From Chlamydomonas reinhardtii (lineage: Eukaryota; Chlorophyta; Chlorophyceae; Chlamydomonadales; Chlamydomonadaceae), in assembly GCF_000002595.2 (NCBI RefSeq), contig NC_057010.1, forward strand, positions 62,001 to 126,000: a stretch of DNA of 64,000 nucleotides, written 5' to 3'. Under the pieces are notes generated by a model. It saw nothing but the letters and a program-made list of their open reading frames with translations, was not told where the DNA came from and ran no database searches. Positions 41,207 to 52,439 of the stretch are shown here, piece by piece. Within the stretch, counting starts at the first letter, position 1; each line of letters begins with the position of its first letter. The translations under genes and the position numbers were made by a program.

Positions 41207-44200
41207 ATGGAGACACGGTCTAAGCGAAACAGACGTGACGAAGCACCCGACGCCGCACAACAGTCAACAAAAGAGCCTCAGCAAGGGCGGGGTGGCAAGG
41301 CTCCGCGGGGTGCCGGCAACAAGGGTCCTGGCCACGCTGCAGCTGCACAGAAGGACAAGCAGATCGCCGGCGTATCTACGAGTCCACCAGCTGAGTTGCC
41401 TGCGCAGGCACAGGCGGGGCGTGTAACGCGCAGCGGGCGAGGGGCATCTGGCTCGCAACCGCCTCAGCAGCCTGTGAAGGGCCGTCGGACGAGGACAAAA
41501 GCTCAAGAAGCTCCAGCAGCAGAAGTACAGTCGAAGGCGAAAGCCGAGGCCACTGCCGAGGCCACTGAGCAGCAAGGAGTTCCGGGGTCGGGCGCAGCGG
41601 CTGCCGAGCAGCAGAAGCCTAACCCCAGTGGACGGGGGGCATCGGCGCAACCAGACCAGGGACGGGGCATGGCAAATCGTCAGGGGAGGAGCGCCATGGA
41701 CGAGGACAAGGTGTGCGTGCACGAGCGAAAACGTCCGGCTGCCGGTGAACACCGCGCTAACCTGATATATTATTTGGAAATGCGTGCAGGAGCTGGCCGA
41801 TATGTTTGCGCGCGGAGGAGCGGGCAGGTAAGGGCCTCGTGGGGCGTTCACAAGGCACGCGGGACACGCTGGACACGTCAGGCAGGGGTGGGTCATCATT
41901 GCACACATCAATGGCCCTTCCATGTACATCCGCAGTGCACTGCAGGGGCTGTTGAGGAAGCTGGGCGCAGGGTTTGAGGACGTCATGCCCATGGGCATGT
42001 CCGGCAGCCGCCTCAAGGTGGGCCGTGCGGGGGAGGCATAGCGTGATTGGACCTTGGCCGGCGCCAGGTTGGGGCGAGACGGGAGGCAGCTGATTGTCGT
42101 GAGCACAGCCAGAATCTCATCAGGGGTGCCGTTGGGGATGCAACCTTGATTGGGCCTTGCAGGCTGCGTTGCATGCTGGTTTCTGAAGAGCTGTCGCGGT
42201 CTTCACGTGTTGCCGCTGCAGGCGATTATGACGGGGTTGCGGCAGATGGACGACGAGGTGGCGCAGCTATCTGCGCTGTCGGAGCTCAACGAGCTGCTGT
42301 CCATATCCACGGAGGACAACCTGGCCACGTTCCCCATCGAGAGCATGGTGCCGCTGCTGGTAAGGTGTCCGGCTGTGTGCCGCAGATGCAAGACCCTGTG
42401 TGGTTGTTGTACTCTCGAGCTCGTACGCCCGTTACCTTAGCCGCGCACATACCCACTGCCGCCATCCTCACTCCTCACAGATCCAGCTGCTGAATGCGGA
42501 GCACAACCCCGACATCATGCTCATGGCCGCCCGGGCGCTGACGTTCCTGGCGGACGTGCTGCCGCAGTCGTGCAGCGCCATTGTGCGGCACGGCGCCGTG
42601 CCTGCCTTCTGCGCGCGCCTGCTCACCATTGAGTACATCGACCTGGCGGAGCAGTCACTGCAGGTGAGAGCTGCGGGATGGTGAGGGCTGCGGGCTGATG
42701 GGTCGCTGGGAGCTTGTTAGCGCTGAAGTTGGGGGCAAGAGTGAAATGCGGTCTGCACGTGCCGGCGACGCGACTTTGATTCTTCGAGGCCTAATTTTGA
42801 CCTCGCTCGCTGGCTATGCTGAACCGCAGGCTCTGGAAAAGCTGTCGCACGAGCACTCGCCCTCGCTACTGCAGAACGGCGGGCTGTTGGCAGTGAGTCG
42901 GGACCGAGCCCCATGCTGCGCAGGAGGTGGACAACACTACAGTGACGAGGTTATTCCGCATGCCGCTGCCTTGATGCGCGCTCACCCCACCCATTTGCCG
43001 CCCGGCTTGCAGGTACTTTCCTACCTGGATTTCTTCCCCACCGGCGTGCAGCGCACCGCCACAGCCACCGCGGCCAACATTTGCCGCTCGCTGACGCAGA
43101 TGCCCTCTGCCGCCTCCAGCAGCACGGCGCAGGCGGCGGTGAAGGAGGCCATCCCCATCCTCACTGGTCTACTGCACTACTCAGTGAGTCGGGTGGAGGC
43201 GGGTTGTGGGCTGACCCGATGGTGTTCAGGGGCTGGCCGGCAGCCCCAGTGTCCGGCCATAGACTCATTATCGGCTTCCAGGGCGCAACATAACGTATCG
43301 TGCGTTTCGTTCTCGCCCTCGCCATTCGTCCCCAGGACGCCAAGGTGGTGGACAACGCCTGCGTGTCGCTGTCCTACATCGCGGAGGCCAGTGCGGGCCA
43401 GCCGGCGCTGCTGGAGGCGCTGACCTCGGGCGGGCTGGTGGGGCAGGCACTGCAGCTGGTGAGCGAGGGCTGGTGTGAGGGGCAGATGCATGTTTGGATG
43501 CAATAAGGGTGCAGATTGCGGTCCTGACGTACTGGGTGACAGGCGCAGCATGTGGTACGGGTTGCCGTGTGTGGAGCCGGGCGTCAACTGCCCCGGCTGC
43601 GCCACTGCCGCCCATTATGACTTCAAGTTGCCCCGCTTGCCCCGTCCCAGATCGGCCTAAGCGACACGGGCGCCATGACCAGCCAGCTGAGCCTGTCCAC
43701 CTACTACGGCCTGTTAAAGCTGCTGTCAACCGCCGCCGCCAGCAGCGCTGGGGTCGCAACCACCCTGCTGGGCGCGGGCGTGCTGGCCACCACCCGCACG
43801 CTGCTGGCCACCTCGCCGCTGCTCATGGCGGGGCCGGGTGGCGCGGGCGCCTCCTCGCTGCTGCGAACGCCCGACCAGCTGTACGACGTGATGGGGCTGC
43901 TGCACGAGGTGCTGCCGCCCGTGCCCGATTCGCAGTCGCTGGTGGCGGCGGGCGCGGCGGTGGAGCTGCCGGGGCAGGGCGCCGCCGCGGGTGGCAGCCG
44001 CAGCGGCAGTGCCGCTAGCCGGGGCTCGGAGCTGCAGTCGTATCTGGGCGCACACCCGCCGCTGACGGCCCAGCTGTGCGGCGACATACTGCCGCTGGTT
44101 CTCAACAGCTACAGCGCCACGGTGATGCCTGAGGTGCGGCCTGGCCGGGGGTGCAGAGGAGCTGCGGTGAAGCCACGGTGGTTGGGGATGGGTCACTGCC

Positions 44201-47200
44201 AAAAGGGTGCGAGCGTTCCGGGTCGCGGGCAGTGGTGCGCACGGTGGCTCCTCGTGCATCGCTCACGATGCGCCGCGGTGCGGACTGCTGTGCGCAGGTG
44301 CGGGCGCGGGCGCTGCGTGTGCTGCTGCAGGTGCTGACCGCCTGCCCGGCGGCCCAGCTCCGCGAGTCGCTGCGGGACCTGCCGCTGGCTAGCTTCCTGG
44401 CTTCGCTGCTGGCGGGCCGCGACACGCCCACCTGCGCGGCGGCGCTGCACTGCAGCGAGGTGCTGATGGCGCAGCTGCCGGACGTGTTCAAGCACGTGTT
44501 CCTCAAGGAGGGCGTGGCGCACGCCATTGAGCAGCTGGCAGCGCCCGCGGCAGCTGGGGCGTCAGGCGCGGGTTCGCCTGCGCCGCCGCCACCGCTGGCT
44601 GCACCGCCCAACGCCCGCCGCGCGCCTTCGCCTACCGCAGAGGACGGCCGTCGTGGTGAGCGGTTGTGGGAAGCGTTGTATGAAGCGCATTGTTGTATTG
44701 AATCGTAATGGGGCAAGATGTCAGGATTTGGTTGCTTGGTCTGAACGCAAGTCATGCCGTGCCCACTGCAGTAACGCGCTCTGCCAGCGCGCGTGGTGAG
44801 GACAAGGGCGCAGCCGGCGCAGCCAGCCCGGGCGCACCGTCGGCCGCCACCGGTGCAGCGGCGGCGACTGCGGTTGCCGCCGCCACGCGCGCTATTCCTG
44901 GCAGCCCCGGCGGCCTCACGCTGCGGGCGTCGCTGGCGGCGCGGGCGTTGCGCTTCCAAAAGGCCCACTATGACGCCGGCTGCGGCGCGCCTCAGACTGA
45001 GGGCCTGCTGCAGGTGCGGGCGCTGCTGCAGCGGCTGCCGGCGGCGCCCACCAGCACCCTGACTGACCTGCTGGCGATCATGGGGGCCAGCAGCGGAAGC
45101 ACAGCCAGCGCCGGGCTGTCGCCTGCCGCGGGTGGCGCGCCCCCCGGCGGTGTGTCAGTGTTTGAGCTGCTCAATAGCGGTGAGGAAGATGGGGGCCAAG
45201 GCGAAACCACTTGGTTGTTTAGTTTGCCGTCGCCTGAAGCTCTCAGATTGTTCACGCTGGTACCCCTCGTCTTTGTTGGCTGTCTGCGCTCCATGACCCG
45301 GCACTGCTCTTGCCCACCGTAAACCCAGGCGCGGTCAAGTCACTGTACGACTTCCTCACTGGCGCCGACCTGCCGGCCGCGGCGGCGGGCTCTGCTGACG
45401 GCGCTGACGAGCGCGCCAATGCGGTGCTGCGCCGCATCGCCGCCCTCACCCGCGCCGGCCTCACGCCCGCCGCCGGCTCGCCCTGCAATCCGCCGCTGGT
45501 GGGCCTGGTGCGCAAGCTGCAGGCGGCGTTGTCCAGCTCGGAAAACTTCCCCGTATACCACGGCCGCGCCGCGCCGCCACCAGGCTCGGGCAGCTTCCGG
45601 AGCGGCGGCATGTACGGCGGCCGCGGCGGCAGCATGGGCGGCTCTGGCGGCGCGCTGCAGCCCGGCAGTCTGAGCAGCGGGCTGTCCATGCTGACTCACC
45701 CCTTCAAGCTGCGCCTGTGCCGCCACAGCTCAGATAACAGCCTGCGCGACTACTCCACCAACATCGTGCTCATCGAGCCACTGGCCACCATGGCCGCCAT
45801 TGAGGAGTTCCTGTGGTCGCGCGTGTACCGCGGAGTGGCACCCGGTTCGGCGCCGCCGCCGCCACAGCCGCCGCAGGCACAGGCACAGCAGCCCGCAGCG
45901 GATCAGCGCCAGGCAGCAACGTCAGCTGGCGCAGCGGCCGCTGGCAGCAACGCGCCTGGCGCAGGCGCTGCCGCGGGCGGCGGCACCGCGGCAGGCACCC
46001 AGTCGCATCCCATCCCGGTCGATGACGGCGCAGGCAACCGCCGCGTCACGCGAGCACAGGCCGCGCGTGAGCGCGCGGAGGCGGAGGCTGCCACGCGCCG
46101 GACCGGTGCGGTGCCGGTTCCAACGCGGGGCAACCGGCGCAGTGGCGGCGGCACGGCGGGTGAGGCGGGTGCGGACCAGCGCATGGCTGACCCGGGTGAG
46201 GAGCTCAAGGAGGCCGGCCGCCTGGGCCGCCGCCGCAGCGGCCGGCGAGAGGTGGGCGGCGGGGCCGGGTCAGGCGCGGGCGCGGGCGACCAGCTGGGCG
46301 ACAGCAGCGACCCCGACCCCGAGCTGGAGGTGGACGACGGGCACGACAGCGGGGACGGGGAGGGGGATGCGGACATGGATGACGCTGCCGGTGGTGGCGA
46401 CGCCATGTTTGATGAGGATGATGATGACTTCGACGACGATGCCATGGATGGCGACGACGGTGAGGCGGAGTTTGGCGTTAGTAAAGGAGGGGCACACGTG
46501 GTTACGCTGCTTAGTGGAGATGCATGTCTGTTGTCTTAGGGTTGGTCAGTGACCTTGCTGCACCTACTCCGCACCCCTACAGGCGACGTTGAGCTGGGCA
46601 CCATGACGGTTCACGACCTGCACGTGGACCAGGACCCGGGCCGGGGGGTGCAGGCACCAGCGGGGGCGGCGGGCTCGTCACAGCAGCCCGCAGCCGCTGG
46701 AGCACCGGCAGCCAAGCCGGGTGCGGCTCCCGGTGGCGCAGCGGCAACCACCCGGCCCACCAGCGCATGGGGCAACCGTGCAGCGGGAGCTGCCGCGGGC
46801 GCGCCTGCTAGCGGGTCGGCGGCGGCGGCAGCACCTGACGGCGCCGCTGCACCCGGACCTGCGGGCCAGGCGCAGGGCGGCGCGGCCCGCTCCGCTGCGC
46901 ATGAGGCCGCCCCCGCCCGCATGGTGTTCGTACTGGGCAGCGGCCCCAATGGCGGCGGCGGTGAGGAGCGGCCGCCGCTGTCCTCCGCCTGCACGGTGTT
47001 CCAGGCCATACAGCAGCTGCAGAACCAGCAACAGCAGGCAGGCGCCGAGGACGGGGACGAGGACGGTGAGGATGAGGGCGGCGGTGGCGGCCAGCGCCGC
47101 GGCCGGCGCCTTTGGGAGGAGATCCACACCCTCTACTACCGCCCCGCCACGCCGGCGGATGCGGCAGCAGTGGACGGCGCCACTGGTCAGACGTCCACGG

Positions 47201-50184
47201 CTCGCGGCGCCGCAGACTCCGGCAGCACGGCAGGCGTCAGTGGGCCGCTGGGCCGCTGGGCCAATACGCCGCTGCGGGAGCTGCTGTCTCCCCGTGTGCC
47301 CTCCGACCTGTCCTGCAGTGCCACCTGCCGCGAGGTGCTGGCGTTGATGGCGCTACTGGAGGCCGTCAACAGGCTGGGGCCGCGGGCCTGCGCCGAGCTG
47401 GACGCGGCAGGGGCGGGCGGCGCGGAGGAGGCGGCAGCGGGTCCGCTGGAGGCCACACGCCACGCCGCGCGGGACGAATTTGTGTCCGCCAAGCTGTCGT
47501 CTAAGCTTGGCCAGCAGCTCAAGGTGGGCGGTGGCAGTGCAGAAGGCGCAGAGGATGGTGTGACAGAGTGCGGGCAAACGCTGTAGAGGATTGCTGCATG
47601 CAAGTGCTTATATTGTTACCTGGCCCTTCGTCCCTCCTTGCCGTAACCCAACAGGACGTGTTGGCCATCTGCGGTGGCGGCATGCCCGCCTGGTGCAACT
47701 CGCTGGTGGGCCCCTGCCGCTTCCTGTTTCCGTTTGAGATCCGCAAGCGCTACTTCTATTGCACAGCCTTTGGTCTGGGCCGGGCGCTGCAGCACATGCA
47801 GCAGCTGCATACCGCGGAAGCGGGCGGCGCGCTGGCGGCGGCGGCGGACCGGGACGGGCGTGAGCTGCGTGTGGGTCGGCTGCAGCGCCAGAAGGTTCGC
47901 GTGTCTCGCAAGCGCATCCTGGAGTCCGCCGCTAAGGTGATGGAGCTATACGCGCGCAGCCGGGCGGTGCTGGAGCTGGAGTACTTCAACGAGGTGGGCA
48001 CCGGCCTGGGCCCCACCCTTGAGTTCTACACGCTGCTCAGCCACGAGCTGCAGCGCAAGGACCTGGGCATGTGGCGCCACGAGGAGCAGGACGACACGCA
48101 GAAACAGAAGCAGGACAAGCAACGGGCTGGGTCGGGCGGTGGGGACGGCGGCGCCAAGCCGTCGGCGCCCACCCCTGGTTCGCCTGACCGTATGGATGTG
48201 GACGGCGGCCCGGCCACGACTGCGGCGGCTCAGGGGCAGGGCGGCAGCACGCCACCGCGTGTGCAGTCGGGATCCGTGTTGGTGTCGGTGCCGTCGCGAC
48301 GCGGAGAGGCGGCCAACCACGACGAGTGCGAGTATGTGAACGCGCCGTGGGGCCTGTTCCCGCGTCCGCTGCCGCCCGCCTCAGTGTCAGGGTCGGGCGG
48401 CGCTGGCGCCGCCGCCGCCAAGGTGGTCGAGCACTTCCGTTTGCTGGGCCGCACACTGGCCAAGGCGCTGCAGGACAACCGGCTGCTGGACCTGCCGCTC
48501 AGCCACGTGTTCTTTGCGGCGGGTGAGAGGCAGTGGCTAGGATAGAAGGAGGTTGCATGAACATGGAGGGGTAGAAGGGGGAGGGTCTCAGTGCCCCTGA
48601 AGACAGCTCGACCATACCCTTGACGACCCTGAGCTTCTCACTTGCATGCTCTACACGCCAGTACAGCCTTTCAGAACCTGCATTAATATGCTCCTCCCAA
48701 CCCCTCGGTGACCCACAGCCCTGGGCAGCCCACTGGACATGTGGGACATCGCCCGCTTCGACCCCGGCCTGGGCGCCACCCTGGCGCGACTGCACGCGGC
48801 GCTGGTGGCGCACCGGGCGGCGGGCGGCGCGGTGTCGGGGCCGCTGCTGGTGGACGGCGTGCCGCTGGAGGACCTGTGCATCACCTTCGTGCTGCCCGGT
48901 GGGTGCCGGCGGGTAGCTGGCGTGCTGGTAGCGCTGAATGAGCGGTGCAAGGTTGTCACCACATCTTTATGAGTGTTCACACGCAAGTACGATAGCTGAC
49001 ACGCCGCTCCGCCTGTGCCTCCACACGTGTACCCCCACACGCAGGCCAGCCCGACTACCCGCTGCGCCCCGGCGGCGGTGACATGGTGGTGTCCACTGCC
49101 GAGCAGCTGGCCGAGTACATGGCGGCGGTGACGGACGCCACGCTGGGCAGCGGCGTTGCAGCGCAGATGGGTGCCTTCAGGGAGGGCTTTAACGAGGTGT
49201 TCAGCCTCAGGTACAAGCTGCATGGGGGGGCCGTGCGGGTGCAAGCTTGTCGTACGAGTAGTGGGGTGATTGTATTAGCGGCGATTACCGGGGGCGTAGA
49301 CCACCGTGGGCATGAAGTCGCACGGCAGCCTTCTGCGGAACGCAGCCTCACCGCCAAACTCTTGTGTGTATGTCTCTGCACTCGCGACTCGCAGCACGCT
49401 GTCCATCTTTAACGAGGACGAAATTGAGGTGCTGCTGTGCGGCAGCGGCGAGCGCTGGACACTGCAGGCGCTGAGCGAGGCCATCAAGTTCGACCACGGC
49501 TACACAGCCAACTCGCAGCCGGTCAAGTGAGTTGCTGCCTCCTCACTTAGGTCCGCTCATCTCTTCTGCTCCCCTTGCTGTGCTCGGTGGTGCACGCAAT
49601 CTAATTATACTCGCAAGCGCGCATGATTGGTCTTCCTTATCACGCTCAGCCACACGACCACAACGTTCGGCCCGCAGGTACCTGCTGGAGATTATGTCGG
49701 AACTGGACGCCGCCGATCAGCGCGCCTTCCTGCGCTTCGTCACCGGCTGCCCGCGCCTGCCGCCCGGCGGCCTCACCGCACTGCAGCCAAGGCTGACGGT
49801 TGTGCGCAAGCACCCCAGGTGGGTCGCTGTACTAGTGTGGGGTCATGCTCGGGCTGGATTTGATGTCTTCCTTCCCAACGCTACACGTACATCAAGCTGT
49901 CTACGTTCCTTCGCTCATTCGCTCGCTGCTTAACTGCTCCTGCTCCAACTTCTTCCTTCCGCAGCGGCGGCGACGGCCCCAGCAACGGTCCCACGCCTGT
50001 GGGCAGCTTCCAGGAGGCGGGCCTGGGCGGGGCCGGCACCATGTGCGCGGCGGACGCCGACCTGCCGTCCGTCATGACGTGTGCCAACTACATCAAGCTG
50101 CCGCCCTACAGCAGCAAGGCCGTCATGGCGGCGCGCCTCATGTACGCCATACGGGAGGGCCAGGGCTCCTTTGACCTGTCGTAG
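41207..50184 (+). CDS. ARM-repeat HECT E3 ubiquitin ligase, UPL3/UPL4 type
   Basis: Nineteen exons give 2,109 residues: 41207-41710, 41790-41827, 41936-42017, 42222-42359, 42481-42663, 42830-42892, 43013-43183, 43336-43458, 43651-44133, 44298-44655, 44772-45179, 45329-46459, 46583-47523, 47655-48522, 48719-48898, 49045-49210, 49395-49526, 49678-49818, 49965-50184. All junctions are GT-AG and in phase. A basic disordered N-terminus is followed by armadillo repeats (about 170-650; LKKLG-type start, then [37 protein letters not shown]). A long acidic, low-complexity middle ([15 protein letters not shown]) precedes [12 protein letters not shown] and the HECT domain (about 1600-2109; [38 protein letters not shown]). 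The thioester cysteine is about residue 2076 in [16 protein letters not shown]. Arabidopsis UPL3 is 1,888 residues; the excess is low-complexity insertion. The ligase transfers ubiquitin to nuclear and cytosolic targets in plants. Confidence 0.93.
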
Positions 50185-50577
50185 GCGGCATGGCGGGGCT
50201 GCTAACGCTGAAACAGACTGCGCGTAGAGCTTATGCATCAGCGCAGTGTGTGCATGGAGTCGTCAGAAGGTGCCATGTAGGGCAAATGGAGATTGTTTGC
50301 ACTGATACAGATGGGGCAATTAGAGTCAAACGATGATGGTAGCGCAGGTTGCCGGTACGCGGGTGGATGGCAATGAAGGCGCCTAGCCGCCACATACAGG
50401 CAGGATTGTTACGGTAGAACGTATTGCGCATGGTTGAAAGAACGCAGGCTGTCTATGATATGCAGGTCGTGCAGCAGTTGCTCGGAAGCGGGGGTCTTCC
50501 GTTGCTCGGCTGCGTTGGATGGGATGTACGCAGTTGTGTGGTCAAGCTGATGCCCCGGGCTGCTGCCTAACAGCACA

Positions 50578-50582
50578 TGTAA
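50578..50582 (+). terminator. Polyadenylation signal TGTAA for the HECT gene
   Basis: TGTAA, the usual green-algal signal, lies 394 bases after the stop codon and before the next gene begins. Confidence 0.5.
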
Positions 50583-50853
50583 CTTGGAGCATACCGTGTG
50601 TCGCATCAGGGGAAGGTGCCACACTACATTAGCACTGTGCGGCTTTGGTGTGATGCTTTACGGTACGCTGACATTAGGGAAAAGCACGGGTGAAATGGGG
50701 TCGGAGAATAAAACTCTGCTACTGCGTGGTCTGCTACTGCGCGGTCATAGCCGGCATGGGACCTGCTCCATTGTCGACTTGGCCTCTGACAAGCCCTCCC
50801 ATAGCCCCTCGCATCCCCGTGTAAGAGACCGCATACGCATCCACCACATAACT

Positions 50854-51119
50854 ATGCCTGGTCCGTTCGAGGTGTGGCGAAAGGCAGAGACTTGGCAGAA
50901 AAGGAACCTCGTCGCCAGCGCCGTTCTGCTCGTGTGGGCTGGTGTGCTATATGTGAGTGTCAATGTTTTGCTCCCATCAAGCACAGCGACTGCGTTGCGC
51001 CAAAAATCTAACAATTTCTTCCCGTGTGTGCTGCGCAGTGGGACCACAGCCGTCTTGCAAATGATCCAGAGGTCCGCAAGCGATTGAAGCTGGACGAAGA
51101 GCCGGAACGGGACTACTAG
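50854..51119 (+). CDS. 59-residue single-pass membrane protein
   Basis: Two exons, 50854-50952 and 51039-51119, in phase 0 (TAT/GTGAGT, CTGCGCAG). The protein starts MPGPFEVWRKAETWQKRN, crosses the membrane once (LVASAVLLVWAGVLYW) and ends in a charged tail (RKRLKLDEEPERDY). Size and layout, with a short amphipathic N-terminus and a charged C-terminus, are like small subunits or assembly factors of mitochondrial respiratory complexes, but no family is recognised. The same strand and short distance from the HECT gene are probably coincidental. Third positions fit the host genes. Confidence 0.6.
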
Positions 51120-51303
51120 CTCGCGGCTGAGAGTTTACAACGGGTCCTGGCGAAATAGCGCCTGGGCCCTAGCCGCATGCTCATGTCTGCAAGCGATATC
51201 GTAGCAATACTATTCCCACGCTGTGGGGCTATGATACCACGAGCGACTGGCTCGACTGTATAATTATAATGTACCCTAAACATGCGCAGGTCAACGAGTG
51301 CCT

Positions 51304-51308
51304 TGTAA
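51304..51308 (+). terminator. Polyadenylation signal TGTAA for the small membrane protein gene
   Basis: TGTAA lies 185 bases after the stop codon at 51119. Confidence 0.5.
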
Positions 51309-51576
51309 CGATACCGTGAAAGGTCCTAACCAAACGCCGTCCAACAATGCAGAAACTCAGCACCAGCCCGGCACCAACCGGAGCCAAAATGAAAAATAGC
51401 TCCAGCGCTGGTGCAGCAGCAGCCCCACGCGTTGCGTCAATAGTCCAGCGTCAATACCAGCAGTCTGTCAGCGATACGAAATGTTTGCGAGAGAAAACAG
51501 CCCCCGAGCCACGCAATGTGTGTCCTCCGGGCCCCTGGACACCGCGAAAGCGCGCTCCTCGCGCCCAAGCCCCAGC

Positions 51577-52101
51577 CTAAACCGGCCAAGCTACCGAATC
51601 TTGAGCGGAATGGCGCCATAGCGTGGGCGAGTGGGTGTTACTGTAGCGCAGGGCTGGTCCCGCCCCGCGAAGGATGTTGGCGTTGCGAAGCTGTTGGGCG
51701 TCCGCAGCGGGTGCGGCGACACCATGTGGGAGGGAGGTTGCCTGTAAGCATAAATGCAGCGACACAAAGTGAGACGGCTGCTGCACTGGACAGAGGGTAG
51801 CAGGGCAATGGCACAGCGGAAATGGCGGGGAGCGAACGTGCCTGCGAGGCGTCGCAGAAGCGCCAAACTTGACCGGCGTCGCCGTGTCGTGCTGGCTGGC
51901 GCCGGCAAGCACCGGTGAGGGGCTAGCGGGCGGTGCTAGCCCCGGTTGTGACCCGCGACCTTCTCGGTGCCGCGCGAAGTGACGCTTGAAACAGTCCGAG
52001 CCGCACAGAACAGTCCCAGTCTCAGCTCCGTCCTTGATGCAAGCCACACACTCCATTGCACCGGGACTGGCGCACAACGAGCAGCATTCGACCCCAGTCA
52101 T
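51577..52101 (-). CDS. Zinc-finger protein with MetAP1-type C6H2 finger
   Basis: From the first ATG the frame encodes 174 residues. Residues 6-44 hold a finger: CSLCASPGAMECVAC, then IKDGAETGTVLCGSDCFKRH and FARH, a C-x2-C-x7-C-x2-C-x10-C-x3-C-x3-H-x3-H arrangement. It closely resembles the N-terminal zinc finger of type 1 methionine aminopeptidases (CPTCIKLG, FCSQECFKGSWATH), which ties the enzyme to the ribosome; MYND fingers are the alternative. No aminopeptidase domain follows: the rest is Ser/Pro/Ala-rich. The frame is open upstream of the ATG to a possible acceptor (TTATACAG near 52190), so an extra exon is possible, and a GT after ACGCCG could be a donor to unseen exons. Confidence 0.5.
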   Translation of the reverse strand: MTGVECCSLCASPGAMECVACIKDGAETGTVLCGSDCFKRHFARHREGRGSQPGLAPPASPSPVLAGASQHDTATPVKFGASATPRRHVRSPPFPLCHCPATLCPVQQPSHFVSLHLCLQATSLPHGVAAPAADAQQLRNANILRGAGPALRYSNTHSPTLWRHSAQDSVAWPV

Positions 52102-52439
52102 TTCACGGTCCAGTAGGGTTTCTAGCGTCAAGGGTTGTGTCAAATGCTTGCAACGCGAAAGTTTTTTGTCGTCATACTGTATAACGGAGAGATGTGAGCT
52201 CTTGCATTTTTAATACGGAGAGGGCGAGTGGGTCTTTCCCCATGCTCGCCCTGAGCCGTCCCCTGCCCCACCCCACCCCGGGACACACATGCACAAACCG
52301 CTATTGCTCTTCGGCTTGCGGCTCATAAGCAACCGTATAGCTCTATCCCAATAACAGCAGCGACACATCATTCCACCACCCGAGCCTCTGCCCCGAGCCT
52401 TGTTGCCAAGGATGGCAAGCACCCCACCTTTCCCCCGCA
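52102..52439. other. Spacer between two minus-strand genes
   Basis: Should contain the promoter of the zinc-finger gene and the 3' untranslated region of the helicase gene. No specific site was recognised. Confidence 0.4.

Noticed and set aside
51347-51580. 77-codon plus-strand frame with a good AACAATG start
   Set aside because: No motif, no clear intron or poly(A) support, and it overlaps the 3' side of the zinc-finger gene on the other strand.
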